From assembly GCA_036365515.1 (NCBI GenBank), contig CM070873.1, positions 87,565,948-87,629,947 of the forward strand: a stretch of 64,000 nt of DNA. The letters are read 5' to 3'. A model generated the notes under the pieces. The model had not been told where the DNA came from. It did not search any database and was given only the letters and a program-made list of their open reading frames with translations. The stretch comes from Torymus aiolomorphi (lineage: Eukaryota > Arthropoda > Insecta > Hymenoptera > Torymidae). A program made the position numbers and the translations under genes. Of the stretch, positions 9,520 through 19,906 are shown in pieces (position 1 is the first letter of the stretch; each line of letters opens with the position of its first letter).

Positions 9520-12500
9520 ATGGCGGCCATACTTGGCAGGCTGGAGAGGGAAGGACTCGGTCGATTTCGCTTACAAGTGTTCCAGACAGTGAGACGGCAG
9601 CAGGCGACTCTTCTTGCGAAGAAACACAAAATGGTCAGTGTCTAGTAATTTCTTTCAAATAACTTCGAAAATTAAATAAGTTAAAGAAATATAGAAATAT
9701 AATTTAAATTCTCAATATCTAATTTCGGTATTTCCGCATAGAGTGTAAAGAAATTCAAAGTATTGACTATAATTTTCAACAAGTGGCCATACGCTTGTTT
9801 ACGAGTCACAATCAATATTTCGTAACCAGGCAAAATGTGAAAGGCGTTTGTGATAAAAGAATGTCGTTTAGGTTCAGATTTAAGAAACATTTTATTTTAT
9901 GCCATACTGAAATTTACTGGGTAATTTATTATTCGATTAGATTAACTTGAAAAAAAGTAATAAAAGATTTTTTAAATTATAATTTAATAAATGTTATAAC
10001 TTTTCCTTGTCATAGTATTTCGATAAATTACAATCCAATTTTATTGTAACAATGTATTAATTTGTATCATAAATGTAAAAGTTAAAAAATAAAAATAATA
10101 TTTTCATAATCTTTTAAGTACATAGATAATCAAAAATATATTCGAAACGGTGTACCCGTTTGTATGAGTAGATGCAGATGAAGTGGTCAGACAACTTATA
10201 CCGTTATAATACATAAGGCGTACTGTCTAGCGCGCTTATTTATCCAATTCTAATAATTTCATTAGTAAACAGATTGACTTTATTTCTTGTTTTAGTTTTA
10301 TGCTTTCTTATACAGAAACGTTCGTCATGATGTACAAAATATTTTTTTTTAAATGGCTTTAAATACTTTTAATTATGATGTAATTTTAGTTCCGACTAAA
10401 AACCGCTGCCAATTCATTGGCACGTAGCTTCCTCAAACTTAATTTATTGATCCCTTTAATTAATTTTTACTTCTAATATTTAAAATTTAATACTTTATCT
10501 TGTACGGTTAGACTAACTAGGAGAGGGTCATGGGTCCGGATTTTCAGCTTAAACTGTGCGTTATATCTTTTTTCGTAATGAACCGATTTTTTTGGGCAAC
10601 GAACTTGATCTGAAGATATATAAAAGCTACATGTGTGCCAAATTTCAGAACGATTGGGTAATTTTTGCTCTTGTTATCGTGCGACAACGAAAACGCAAAT
10701 TTTTTCTAAAATAATTTTTTTCTAAAAAACAAATGAAGATAATCTCCTGAAATTTTAACCAAATATAGTCTTCTATAAAGGACCCCGCACCATTAACATT
10801 GGAAAAGTGATTGAGGTGAAATCGCTTAAAAATTTGGTGACAGGTAGTTCAAGACTTTCTAAACAAAAAATGTCCTATGAACTAGGGGTCTGGATGCCCG
10901 AAAAAAAAGTTACGGATACCTGAAGTTTGAAAAAAATGGTCCATGCTTGACTTATAACTGAATATGTAGACATATTGTAACACACACGCACACGCATACA
11001 TTGTAATACATATATTAAGATAGCCCACATAGCACGTTACGTTTTAGAAACGTTTTTGAAACGTTTCTTTAGGAACCTAGAAACGTTTCCCTAAAAACGT
11101 GTTTAAATCGTCTCAGAAACGTTTCTGAAACAGAACTCAACCGTTTGTACAAAGTTTTGGAAACGTCTCTGAAACGTACATAATCGATTCGACAAAAAAC
11201 TTACTGGACAATTATTCACGTTCCAGATTCGTTTCAGCGACGTTTCTGATTGAGCTGGAAACGTTTCTATTCCGTTTCAGAAGTGCAAGGTTACGTTGTA
11301 AGAACGTCTTAGAAACGTTTGTGAACCATATACAAAACATTAAGATTGTAAAGTATTCGATAAAAGACATTTCCAAGATATATAAGGAACGTCTACTCTA
11401 GCAAAGCGTACCGAATACTGTTCGAAGTAATATCAGTGCTAATTACTGACAATGTAAATTATTTTAATTTCGTTGTAGAAACATTTCTCAAACGTTTCGT
11501 GCTATGTTTTAGAAACGTTTCAGAAACTTTTTTGAAACTTTTCTGAAACGTTTCCAATTAGTTTTGGAAACACTTTTAGACAAATCTGGAACGTGAATAA
11601 TTGTCCAGTAAGTTTTTGTCGAATCGATTATGTACGTTTCAGAGACGTTTCCAAAACTTTGTACAAACGTTTGAGTTCTGTTTCAGAAACGTTTCTGAGA
11701 CGATTTAAACACGTTTACGATTTTTATCAAAATTTTTTCAGATTTAGGACATTTCTACGTTTCTGAAACGTTTTTATTACGTTTCTATATTTTTAGGGAA
11801 ACGTTTCTAGGCTCCTAAAGAAACGTTTCAAAAACGTTTCCAAAACGTAACGTGCTATGTGGGAGATATATATTAATATATATCTATATAAATACACGTA
11901 TACAATGTATGCGTGTGCGTGTGTTGCAATATGTATACATATTCATTTATAGGTCAAGCATGGACCATTTTTCTCAAACTTGAGGTATCCGTAACTTTTT
12001 TTTTCGGGCATGTAGGCCCCTAGTTCATAGGACATTTTTTGTTTAGAAAGTCTTGAACTACCTGTCAGCAAATTTTTAAGCTATTTCACCTCAGTCACTT
12101 TTCCAATGTTAATGGTGCGGGGTCCTTTAATAAGTGGTTAAAATTTTAAGTCGATAAATCAAGTATTTTTTGAGAAAACGAGAATCGAAAATTTAAAAAA
12201 AAAATTTTTTACCTCAAATATCTAATTTCGTAATGGACCGATTTTTTTGGGCAACGAACTCGATCTGAAGATATATAAAAGCTACATGTGTTATATTGAA
12301 TGCATTATGTGGAAAGGCTGTTATAATGTGAGGGGATGTATTTTAAAAAATTTGATAAGGACAGATTTTTTTTTTCATTTTTCAATTTTTCAAGTTTTAC
12401 ATTTTTGTTAATAATGGAAAACCGTGATAACTAAAAAATTTTTCTTTTTAGAAAATATAAATATTTTAATTCTCTTTCAAATGCTACCCATCCCATTCAG

Positions 12501-13484
12501 ATACACAGAGCCATCCTCAAGAAATACATTTTAAAAATGTCTAGAAAAATTTTAACCTCAAATATCTCTGAAATTTATGAACCAATCATTTTGCCAAAAG
12601 AACTCATCCGAGAACTATCAATAATATACCTCTACAATGAATTTTGAAGCGAATAAGACAATTTTACTCTTGTAATAGTTGAACATATAAAACTCTTTTT
12701 TTTTTTCATTTTTCAATTTTTACGTTTTTTTTTAATAAAAAAAGAACCGTGATAGCTAGAGAATTAATTTTTTTAGAAAATATAGGTAATTTAATTCTCT
12801 TTCGAATACCACCCACCCCATTTAGATACATAGAGCCTTTCTCGAGAAATTACGATTTAAAAAAAATTGAAAAAAATTTTAACCTCAAATATCTCCGAAA
12901 TTTATGGATCAATCCTTTTGCCCAAAGAACTCACTCGATTGGTATACAAAATCTACCCCTACAAAGAATTTCAAAGTGATTAAGCCAATTTTACTATAGT
13001 TATTGAACGACAAAAAAAAATCACTTTTTTTTATAAATTATTTTTTTTTTTTCAAAAAGTAATAAATAAAAAAACCTAATAATTTAGTAAGTTATAGTAA
13101 TTAATATTCTTTATAACCAAAAAAATATTCATGTTAATATCTTTTTTTAATTTCGAAATATAACCTATTTACAAAAAATTACGTTTTCATCAATAACTTA
13201 TGACGAAATATAGCTACCGACTTCTTTTTTTTTAATTGTAGATAATTTTATCCTACATACAGAGAATTTATGATATATAAACAATATTTGTTCTAAATAT
13301 TAAAAAAATCGAAAATAAAAATTTTGAAAATTAAAAAATGGCTATAAAAAAAAATTAAATTTTACAAAAATAGAATATTGACCCCAATTGTGGAAGCAAA
13401 ATCTAAAAAAATGATCACTCTCCCGTTAAAATCGGTTGAGTAGATCATGAGATATCAGCGTATACGGACATACACACATACACC

Positions 13485-13537
<53 letters not shown>

Positions 13538-14133
13538 CCATACGGAAATTTTCTAAAAATAGTGTATTTCGATTCCAAATTTGCTAAATAACATTTCTAA
13601 CACATTATCTCATAAACTTTTTTTTTTACTATCACAAAGCTTCCTCTAGGAAGAAGCAAAATTGATTAAAATGTTAAATGGTTCGCTTCGAATTTTATAC
13701 AATATAATGGATAACAAATTTTTTTATTTTTTTATTTTTAAGACCAAGCTCACGGCAGAAGATCGCGAAAAGGACATTACTCCGTTGTTGGGCAACGGAT
13801 GGACTGTCCAATCGAACAGGGATGCTCTTTACAAAGAATTCGCTTTCAAAAATTTCAATCAGGTACTTAACTAAATTTTTACCGATTATAAAATATTTAT
13901 ATTAATTTACAAGATTATATACTCAAAAATATCTTTTTTATCAATTTTAGGCATTTGGATTCATGACGCGAATCGCAATGCAGGCTGAAAAAATGGACCA
14001 TCATCCCGAATGGTTCAATGTTTATAACAAAGTCAACATAACATTGTCATCTCACGACGTCAACGGTTTATCCCAACGAGATGTCAAACTTGCCAATTTC
14101 ATTGAGAAAGCGGCTAAATCCATCAACGAATGA
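9520..14133 (+). CDS. Pcbd: Pterin-4a-carbinolamine dehydratase (PCBD/Pcd)
   Basis: The enzyme dehydrates 4a-hydroxytetrahydrobiopterin to quinonoid dihydrobiopterin, recycling the cofactor of the aromatic amino acid hydroxylases; animal homologues can also bind HNF1-type factors. Three exons join in phase zero: 9520-9633, 13743-13862 and 13951-14133, giving 138 residues. Exon 2 encodes [17 protein letters not shown] and [10 protein letters not shown]; exon 3 carries the catalytic HHPEW block ([14 protein letters not shown]) and the [19 protein letters not shown] tail with the conserved Asp/Arg positions. Exon 1 adds a 38-residue basic leader rich in Arg and Gln, longer than in the short vertebrate form; it could act as a mitochondrial leader or be an insect-specific extension. 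Intron 1 (4.1 kb) is filled by inverted and tandem repeats. Confidence 0.93.
10733..12155. mobile_element. 1.4 kb inverted repeat in PCBD intron 1
   Basis: The left arm (about 10733-11010) includes GGACCCCGCACCATTAACAT, GTAGTTCAAGACTTTCTAAA and GGTCCATGCTTGAC. The right arm (about 11890-12155) has all of these inverted, including ATTAATGGTGCGGGGTCC at the far end. Arms are about 270 bp with scattered mismatches. The centre is occupied by a second foldback (11024-11863). A related direct-repeat segment (CGATTTTTTTGGGCAACGAA) flanks both sides, at 10588 and 12239. Confidence 0.78.
11024..11863. mobile_element. Foldback with AAACGTTTC motif field
   Basis: Perfect ends CCCACATAGCACGTTACGTT and its inverse. 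Both arms are packed with GAAACGTTTC-type repeats (dozens of copies of AAACGTTT or GAAACG). A second inverted block (GGACAATTATTCACGTTCCAG and mirror, about 11210 and 11595) shows the arms extend inward. The central 100 bp are unpaired. No clear target duplication. It sits in the loop of the larger inverted repeat. Confidence 0.8.
12190..13010. repeat. Tandem repeat of about 345 bp, 2.4 copies
   Basis: Units start near 12200, 12545 and 12885. Each has ACCTCAAATATCT, then a GGAYCRATTTTTT...AAGAACTC block. The first two also have AACCGTGATARCTA, TTTAATTCTCTTTC and CCATTYAGATACA. Copies differ by roughly 15-25 percent by eye. The first unit overlaps a sequence also found at 10570-10650, linking the array to the inverted repeat on its left. 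Non-coding. Confidence 0.72.
13380..13660 (+). repeat. Dispersed repeat tail with (CA)n tract
   Basis: The block GTTAAAATCGGTTGAGTAGATCATGAGATATC (given here by its core AAAATCGGTTSAGTAGAT) is followed by a (CA)n microsatellite (13488-13536), and ends with ACTATCACAAAGCTTCC and CTAGGAAG at 13628-13653. The same core recurs at 15474-15491 beside a CACGCACGC run, and the terminal block recurs at 25228-25258. Core, microsatellite and terminal hairpin together look like the 3' end of one repeat family, possibly Helitron-like, but no CTRR end was confirmed. Confidence 0.5.
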
Positions 14134-14235
14134 TCTCAAAGTAACAACGAAAAAATTCTGAATGTTATTATTTGTATTATTTTTTATTTTTCATTGTTAA
14201 CAAATGTATGAAAGTTGTGAGTACCTTTACGTGAC

Positions 14236-14241
14236 AATAAA
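14236..14241 (+). terminator. PCBD polyadenylation signal
   Basis: AATAAA 103 bp after the stop codon, followed by an AT-rich stretch. Confidence 0.65.
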
Positions 14242-14249
14242 AAAATATA

Positions 14250-15740
14250 TGTTTAATATTATCAATTTAAAATATTTTTATCTTAATTTATTATCCTCAA
14301 AAAATCGTTTATTATGAATAATATTTGATGATAATAAGTATTTGATTATAACTTATATTTTATTATTTAAAATTGATTTGATTATAACTTATTGCGTCCT
14401 TCGTTCATAAATGTTTCTGTAGATATATTTTGTTTCAAATTATTGACTATACAAATACAATATTTTTTAACAAAATTAATTTTATTTGATACTAAACGAC
14501 ATTTCAGCTTTTATAAAGCTTATTTAAAAAATTTTTTATTTAAATATTTTAATTGAAAAACCGGTGCCAATTCATTGGCACGAAGTTTTCTCGAACTATG
14601 TATTGATTTCTTGTTTTAATTTTGAATGCCAATAATTAATTAATTATCTCAGATCACAATTTTGCATATCAATATCCGTAATAAAACTATTTTCGAAAAA
14701 AATACCACGAATGATATTTACCTCAGAGTGATGTGGAAATAATACGAAAAAATAAAAATATTTTTAAAGATAAATGTAGAAGATATAATTATAAAAGATA
14801 TAGTATATTGGAACTAGGGAGGTAGTTTGTCAATTTACACGTGCTCTGGGGTGGCCCTCTTTATCCTCGTGTTGCGTATACGATTTTTTTGCCTGGCGAG
14901 GCCGAAAATACAACCTTCACGATCGGGTGCCGGGAGCATAAGTGGTACTTTCGACCCGCTAGGCAAAAAAATAGTGCATGAAAATTTTCAAATCTCTATA
15001 ACGGTTCTCAAATAAAAAGTCAATGAAAAAAAAAACCCATGAGTTATCACCTTTCTTAGCACTCATCAGCCGAGTGTCACCATTTTTAGCGCTAAGCCGA
15101 ATTGTCACCTTTTTCGTCTCAGCCACGATATAATAAGTTGAAAATTTAATGTTACGTGCTTTTTTTTATAAAAGTTACAGTGTTAAATTACGGATACATA
15201 GTTTTTTCAAAAAAATACACGTTTCGTCTATAACAAAAGAAGAAATGTATAGCTAATCCAAAGTTGCAAAAAAGAAAAAATAGGTAATTTTATACTCTTT
15301 CTGGTACATTTTAACTAAATTAATTTTAGTAACCTTTTCATTGAAGAGTCGCAAAAAACTGGATTACCAAAAATGAAAAATCAATATAAAACAAAAGCGC
15401 ATCGACAAAATAAAAAATGGATTTTTGACCCACTATGCGATAAAAAAGAAAGAAAAAATAAGCTTTGTTTCATTAAAATCGGTTCAGTAGATTTAGTATG
15501 GAAGCTGATATCTTGAGGTAAGATCCGCACGCATGCATGCACGCACCTATATACGCAACAGACATATTTAAAAAATATATTTAGGCACGACCGCTTCTCG
15601 GGAGAGCCTTATATTTTCACTAGAGCAAAACTTGTAACACCTCAAAAATCAATAATTTATTGTATAAAAACTGTTTTCCACCTAAAATGAGTTCATTTTA
15701 AGTATTCCCCGTGATGTATGTATGTCTGTACGTATGTACG
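14250..15740. other. AT-rich intergenic stretch with dispersed repeats
   Basis: No gene. A palindrome GTGCCAATTCATTGGCAC at 14564-14581 recurs at 10406-10423 with 40 bp of similar downstream sequence. At 14880-14970 a loose hairpin pairs TTTTTTTGCCTGGCG with CGCTAGGCAAAAAAATA. The AAAATCGGTTCAGTAGAT core at 15474-15491 and a CGCACGCATGCATGC run follow. Otherwise nothing is seen. Confidence 0.45.
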
Positions 15741-15747
15741 GAACCTT

Positions 15748-16970
15748 CCCGCGTGAAAATATAATATGAGATCTCATATGAGATTGTAAATGAGATCTCA
15801 TATAGATTTCATATGAGATCTATATGAGTTCTCATATGAGATCTCATATGAGATCCTTATACGAATTTCAGACATTATATCTCATGTGAGATCTCATATG
15901 ACATCTCATCAGCCATTTTCTATTAAGAGTGCTCTCTACCTAAACCCCAACTCCGGAATAGATCGCAGCGTCCCCATGACTTCATTTACGTATTTTCATT
16001 AATTTAAGTGTACTTATAAATTTTAAATTAATCATAACTCAATTTTCCCACGTGTAAAAGTTAATAAGGATTACTTTTAAACAAGTTTCATGAATTTAAA
16101 TGAATAAATGAACTTGTATTTTGTAGAGAAAATTCAAACGTTCAGTGGACACTTCTGAAAATGACTCCAAATTTTTCTCTACAAAATACAGATTTATTAA
16201 TGGAATTTAATTTGGGAAAACTCTTGTAATCGTGTCTTTAATACTAATTACACGTGGGAAAACTTTATGTTTACGTTAATGTTGCCCCAAATTTTTTTAA
16301 TTAACAAAAAACACTTTTGACAGTAGATGGCGTTCCAATCGGGGTAGAGAGCACTCTTAAGTAAAAAAATTTGAGACGTTAGATCTCATCTGAGATATCA
16401 TATGAGATCTCATCTGCAATTTTATAATTAATAAAAAAATTTCAGACCTTAGATCTCATGTAAAATCTCATATGAGATCTCATATGAGATCTCAGATGAG
16501 ATCTAATGTCTCTGCAATTTTAATTAATTAATAAATAATTTATTATTAATGTAAAAGTATGAATAAACAGTATATTTTAATGAATCTTAAAAAAGAGCAA
16601 TAAAGTTTTATCAATACGTTTTACTAATGTTAATATTTTATTTCATTCTATTTCTAATTATTCCATAAAATATAACATTTATTATAAAAAATAAATATTA
16701 TAAAAAAAATTTATTGCAAAAATAAATTATTTATTAACGAATGAAAATTGCAGATGAGGTCTCATATGAGATCTCAGATGAGATCTAATGTCTCAAATTT
16801 TTTTACTTAATAGAAAATGGCTGATGAGATCTCATATGACTCACATGAGATATAATGTCTGAAATTCGTATAAGAATCTCATATGAGAACTCATATAGAT
16901 CTCATGTGAAATCTATATGAGATCTCAATTACAATCTCATATGAGATCTCATATTATATTTTCACGCGGG
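15748..16970. mobile_element. Foldback with GAGATCTCATATGAG motif field
   Basis: The ends CCCGCGTGAAAATATAATAT and inverse bound 1,223 bp. Both arms consist mainly of the palindromic words GAGATCTC and CATATG combined as GAGATCTCATATGAGATC, interrupted by ATTTCAGACATTATATC-like spacers that also pair. A central AT-rich section holds more motif clusters (16380-16505 and 16750-16790). A 430-bp TTAA-flanked element has inserted at 15927. Without it the foldback is about 789 bp. Confidence 0.85.
15927..16356. mobile_element. TTAA-flanked MITE, TIR GAGTGCTCTCTACC
   Basis: TTAA lies at 15923-15926 and 16357-16360. Inverted ends GAGTGCTCTCTACC are perfect for 14 bp. The opposite arm of the host foldback has the uninterrupted sequence TCTATTAAGTAAAAAAATTT (complement of about 16797-16816), so the insertion duplicated TTAA. 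Internal palindromic pairs include CCCACGTGTAA and TTACACGTGGG. A TTAA target fits piggyBac-like elements, though the terminus is unlike the common CCC start. Confidence 0.82.
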
Positions 16971-17279
16971 TTGTGTTCACATTATCATATCGAAAAATGC
17001 ATCGAATTCGATCACAAATGGACGCACACTTTCGTCTAGTCATACACATGTGACAGTCCTACTTTGGGAACGATCCGTTCAAAAATATAAATATACAAGC
17101 ACAAATAAAATTTTGAAAAAATTGATTTTTGAGCGTAAAGCATCGAAAATTCATTTTTAGTATAAATTTCACACATGTTTCTGCTAAAACTAATTATAAC
17201 ACGTCTTTTTTACATTGAATATTTTATTCTACGAACAATATTTCGCAAGGCAATAGCGAAAAAACCGCTAAAAACATCA

Positions 17280-17880
17280 AAAATAGTCGTTTTTTGCTAT
17301 TACTTTACAGGATTTGACTTTACACAAAAATGTTAAATGTAAAAGTTATAGATATTATTAAAACAAAACTTTTTCCTGTTGAACATTTTTTTCTACAATC
17401 AATTCCTGACGAGTTAAATAAAAAAAAAAAAAACGATTTTTAACGCCTAAATGTACCTAAAATGGTCGATTTTTGTTTATAACTTAGCAGGTTTTGATTT
17501 TATACAAAAATGTTAGATACCAAGTTGTAGATAATATTTAAATAAAACTTTTTCCCATTCAACATTTTTATGTAAAATCAATTCCTGACGAGTTAGACTT
17601 ATAAGGACGATTTTAAGCGCCTAAATATACATAAAATGGACAATTTTCGGCTATAACTTGTCAGGATTTGATTTACAAAAGTTGTAGATAATATTGAAAC
17701 AAAACTTTTTCACATTTAACATTTTCATATAAAATGAATTCCTGACGAGTTAGATCAATAAAAACGGTTTTTAATGTCTCAATACACCTTATACAGTCAA
17801 TTTTTGCTTATTATTAACAGAATAACAGAATTTGATTTGACACAGAAATATTAGATACAATAGCTGTAAACAAGATGATC
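17280..17880 (+). repeat. Tandem repeat of about 175 bp, 3.4 copies
   Basis: Units at about 17280, 17460, 17635 and 17800 (partial) share ATAACTTRNCAGG.TTTGATTT, AAAAATGTTAGATAC, AAAACTTTTTC and ATTCCTGACGAGTTA. A further isolated copy lies at 24542-24665. Non-coding and AT-rich; it resembles a short satellite or the inner repeats of an unidentified transposon. Confidence 0.7.
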
Positions 17881-18071
17881 ACATCAACAATAATCATATC
17901 AGCAAGAAATGATCATGGGATTATAAAAATACAATAAGTTAAAAAATATAAACTAATATCGAACAAAATGCTTATTTGAATATAACAAAGAATCAAAATA
18001 ACATAATGTTATAAGTACATATTAAAGTAATATTATTTTTACAAAAGAAACTCTTGTATAATGAAATTTAA

Positions 18072-18318
18072 CCGGTTCAGTGCTACATGGTACATATTTG
18101 TACTGCAAGGTTTTACAAATCTATTGACATTTAGAATCTTTAATGTTAAAATGAAAACTAAACTAATCTAATTCAATATAAATATTTTTGTAAACCTTGT
18201 GGTCTTAGATAATAGAAAATAACTAAATTTTGATAAAATGTTTAGAATTTCAATGAATTTAAACTAAAAATATAAAATTGTTTGAAATATGACCATAATC
18301 GGTTTAGCACTGAACCTG
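18072..18318. mobile_element. TTAA-flanked MITE, TIR CMGGTTCAGTGCTA
   Basis: TTAA at 18068-18071 and 18319-18322. The ends are CCGGTTCAGTGCTA and (inverted) CAGGTTCAGTGCTA. The 247-bp body is AT-rich with no frame. The same terminus (GTAGCACTGAACCTG then TTAA) appears in both arms of the big palindrome near 57330 and 57740, so this is a repeated family. Confidence 0.75.
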
Positions 18319-18327
18319 TTAATATAG

Positions 18328-18604
18328 ATATTGTAACATGTTGTATACAAAGAATGTAATGTATATACTAACTGACAAGTCTTACAGAGTAGTAGAAAAT
18401 AATTAGATAGGTAAGTCTTGCTAAGTAGTCTATGAAATACATAATGATATATTAAAATATTAAAATACATCATTATGTATTACATAGACTACCTAGCGGA
18501 ACTTACCTATATAATTGTTCTCTACCACATTGCAAGATTGACAGAGTTAGCTAGTATATATAGTACATTCTTTTTATAGGACAATTAACCATGTTATAAT
18601 GTAT
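18328..18604. repeat. 277-bp imperfect palindrome
   Basis: The left arm includes ATAGGTAAGTC and GTAGTCTATGAAATACATAA; the right arm mirrors them with TTATGTATTACATAGACTAC and AACTTACCTAT. The loop is about 10 bp near 18462. It starts 6 bp after the TTAA of the preceding MITE. Element type not recognised. Confidence 0.7.
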
Positions 18605-18839
18605 ATATTAAGGACAACGTATATATTACATAACAGTTTCTTTTTATAAATATTAACAAGTATTAAAATACAACAAACCCCCTGAGCCGAGTTCTTATAT
18701 CCTAGCTAAATTTATTATAAATTAATTAGACTAACCTACACCTAGTAATAACTATACCTACCCGTAACATATCTAAACACACACTGCACTTTCTAAATTT
18801 TTTCCCAATCGCTTATTACCTATCCCCTCACATTCTAAA

Positions 18840-19480
18840 GCACTGACACTTAAATCACTACTGGAACTGTAGAGTGACAAAGTAAGGCTGGTGGTCCAGG
18901 TTGGCGCTACTCGAAGAATCAGTCTCTCTAGAATGGTAAACCATACCATCTGCTTGAGGAGAAGGACTGATGCAGACCTTCACTCGTTGTTTCACTGCTG
19001 GGAACAGCTCCAGTCTGGGAGTCGCCAAAGACACAAGGAGTAGATTAACTGTGCACAGAGTCACTAGTATAAGAGCCAAACAAGGAAAGTTGAGTACCTG
19101 AAAACCACATATGACTAATAAATAAATGACCCAGACAACATTACCCCACTCAAAAGACAGTATGCGGCAGTGCTCGACGTTTACTCCCGCTGCTACAGAT
19201 ACCTGCAACAAGAGAAAATACCATCAGCTCACCCATCAGAGAGGTTAGGAACGAGAAAGAGCTTACTAAATTTGCTCTCGCCGTCGACACGCTGCCTTCC
19301 CGTGACCCGTCTCCGACGAATCATCGTCAACCAGCGAACCCGATGAAAGGGACGACATTCCCCAGGGCAGTGTACGACAGCAGCCGTTGTCACCGCTGGG
19401 AAGGCCGGGAGCCAGACGATGCGATTGTTGACATAACACACCATGGACACACGCGCGCACACGGCACGCCGCACTACTCA
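18840..19480 (-). other. Unrecognised transcribed-looking region, possible exons
   Basis: This is higher in GC and free of repeats, unlike its surroundings. A minus-strand frame (19211-18858) of 117 codons has a hydrophobic stretch (VVWVIYLLVICGFQVLNFPC, about residues 25-45, and a second one after it) then a Ser-rich tail. Upstream on the same strand is a plausible donor (GTAAGC at 19266-19261) and an acceptor (TTGTTGCAG, ending 19203) that would remove 64 bp. Splicing puts the hydrophobic frame in phase with FVGDGSREGSVSTARANL, but a TGA precedes it and no ATG is found. It could be the end of a membrane-protein gene with exons I cannot see, or a non-coding RNA. Confidence 0.3.
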
Positions 19481-19501
19481 CAGGAGCCTTTCTACAATAG
19501 A

Positions 19502-19611
19502 TTCAGTTCAGTTGTTCAGTTCCGTCGAATACATTGTGAATATATCTATATACATAAGTATATATAGATATATTCACAATGTATTCGGCGGAACTGAACA
19601 GTTGAACTGAA
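19502..19611. repeat. 110-bp hairpin
   Basis: TTCAGTTCAGTTGTTCAGTT and ATTGTGAATATATCTATATA pair with their mirrors; the loop is about 6 bp (CATAAG). One indel and one or two mismatches. Confidence 0.75.
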
Positions 19612-19623
19612 CGTATTCCCTTA

Positions 19624-19787
19624 GGGAGAATGTACATAAGCGCTGCGCTGCGCTACGCTATCGCATTGATTACTTGTAGACCTCGTCGCTGATTGGCCAA
19701 TATTTAAATGTTAGCCAATCAGCGACGTGGTCTACAAGTAATCAATGCGACAGCGTAGCGCAGCGCAGCGCTTATGTACATTCTCCC
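19624..19787. mobile_element. Harbinger-like hairpin MITE, TTA duplication
   Basis: Perfect ends GGGAGAATGTACATAAGCGC, flanked by TTA at 19621-19623 and 19788-19790. Arms of about 75 bp include GCGCTGCGCTACGCT and TGATTACTTGTAGACC; a loop-proximal CGCTGATTGGC also pairs. 164 bp, no coding capacity. Confidence 0.82.
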
Positions 19788-19906
19788 TTACATAAATTGA
19801 GCATTCGAGATAATCTATTTTGCCCTCGAACGATCTCGAAATCTCGAATAATCGAATTCGTCTCGAATCTTGAAAGGAGAGAAACAAAAGACGAAACAGT
19901 GGCGCG

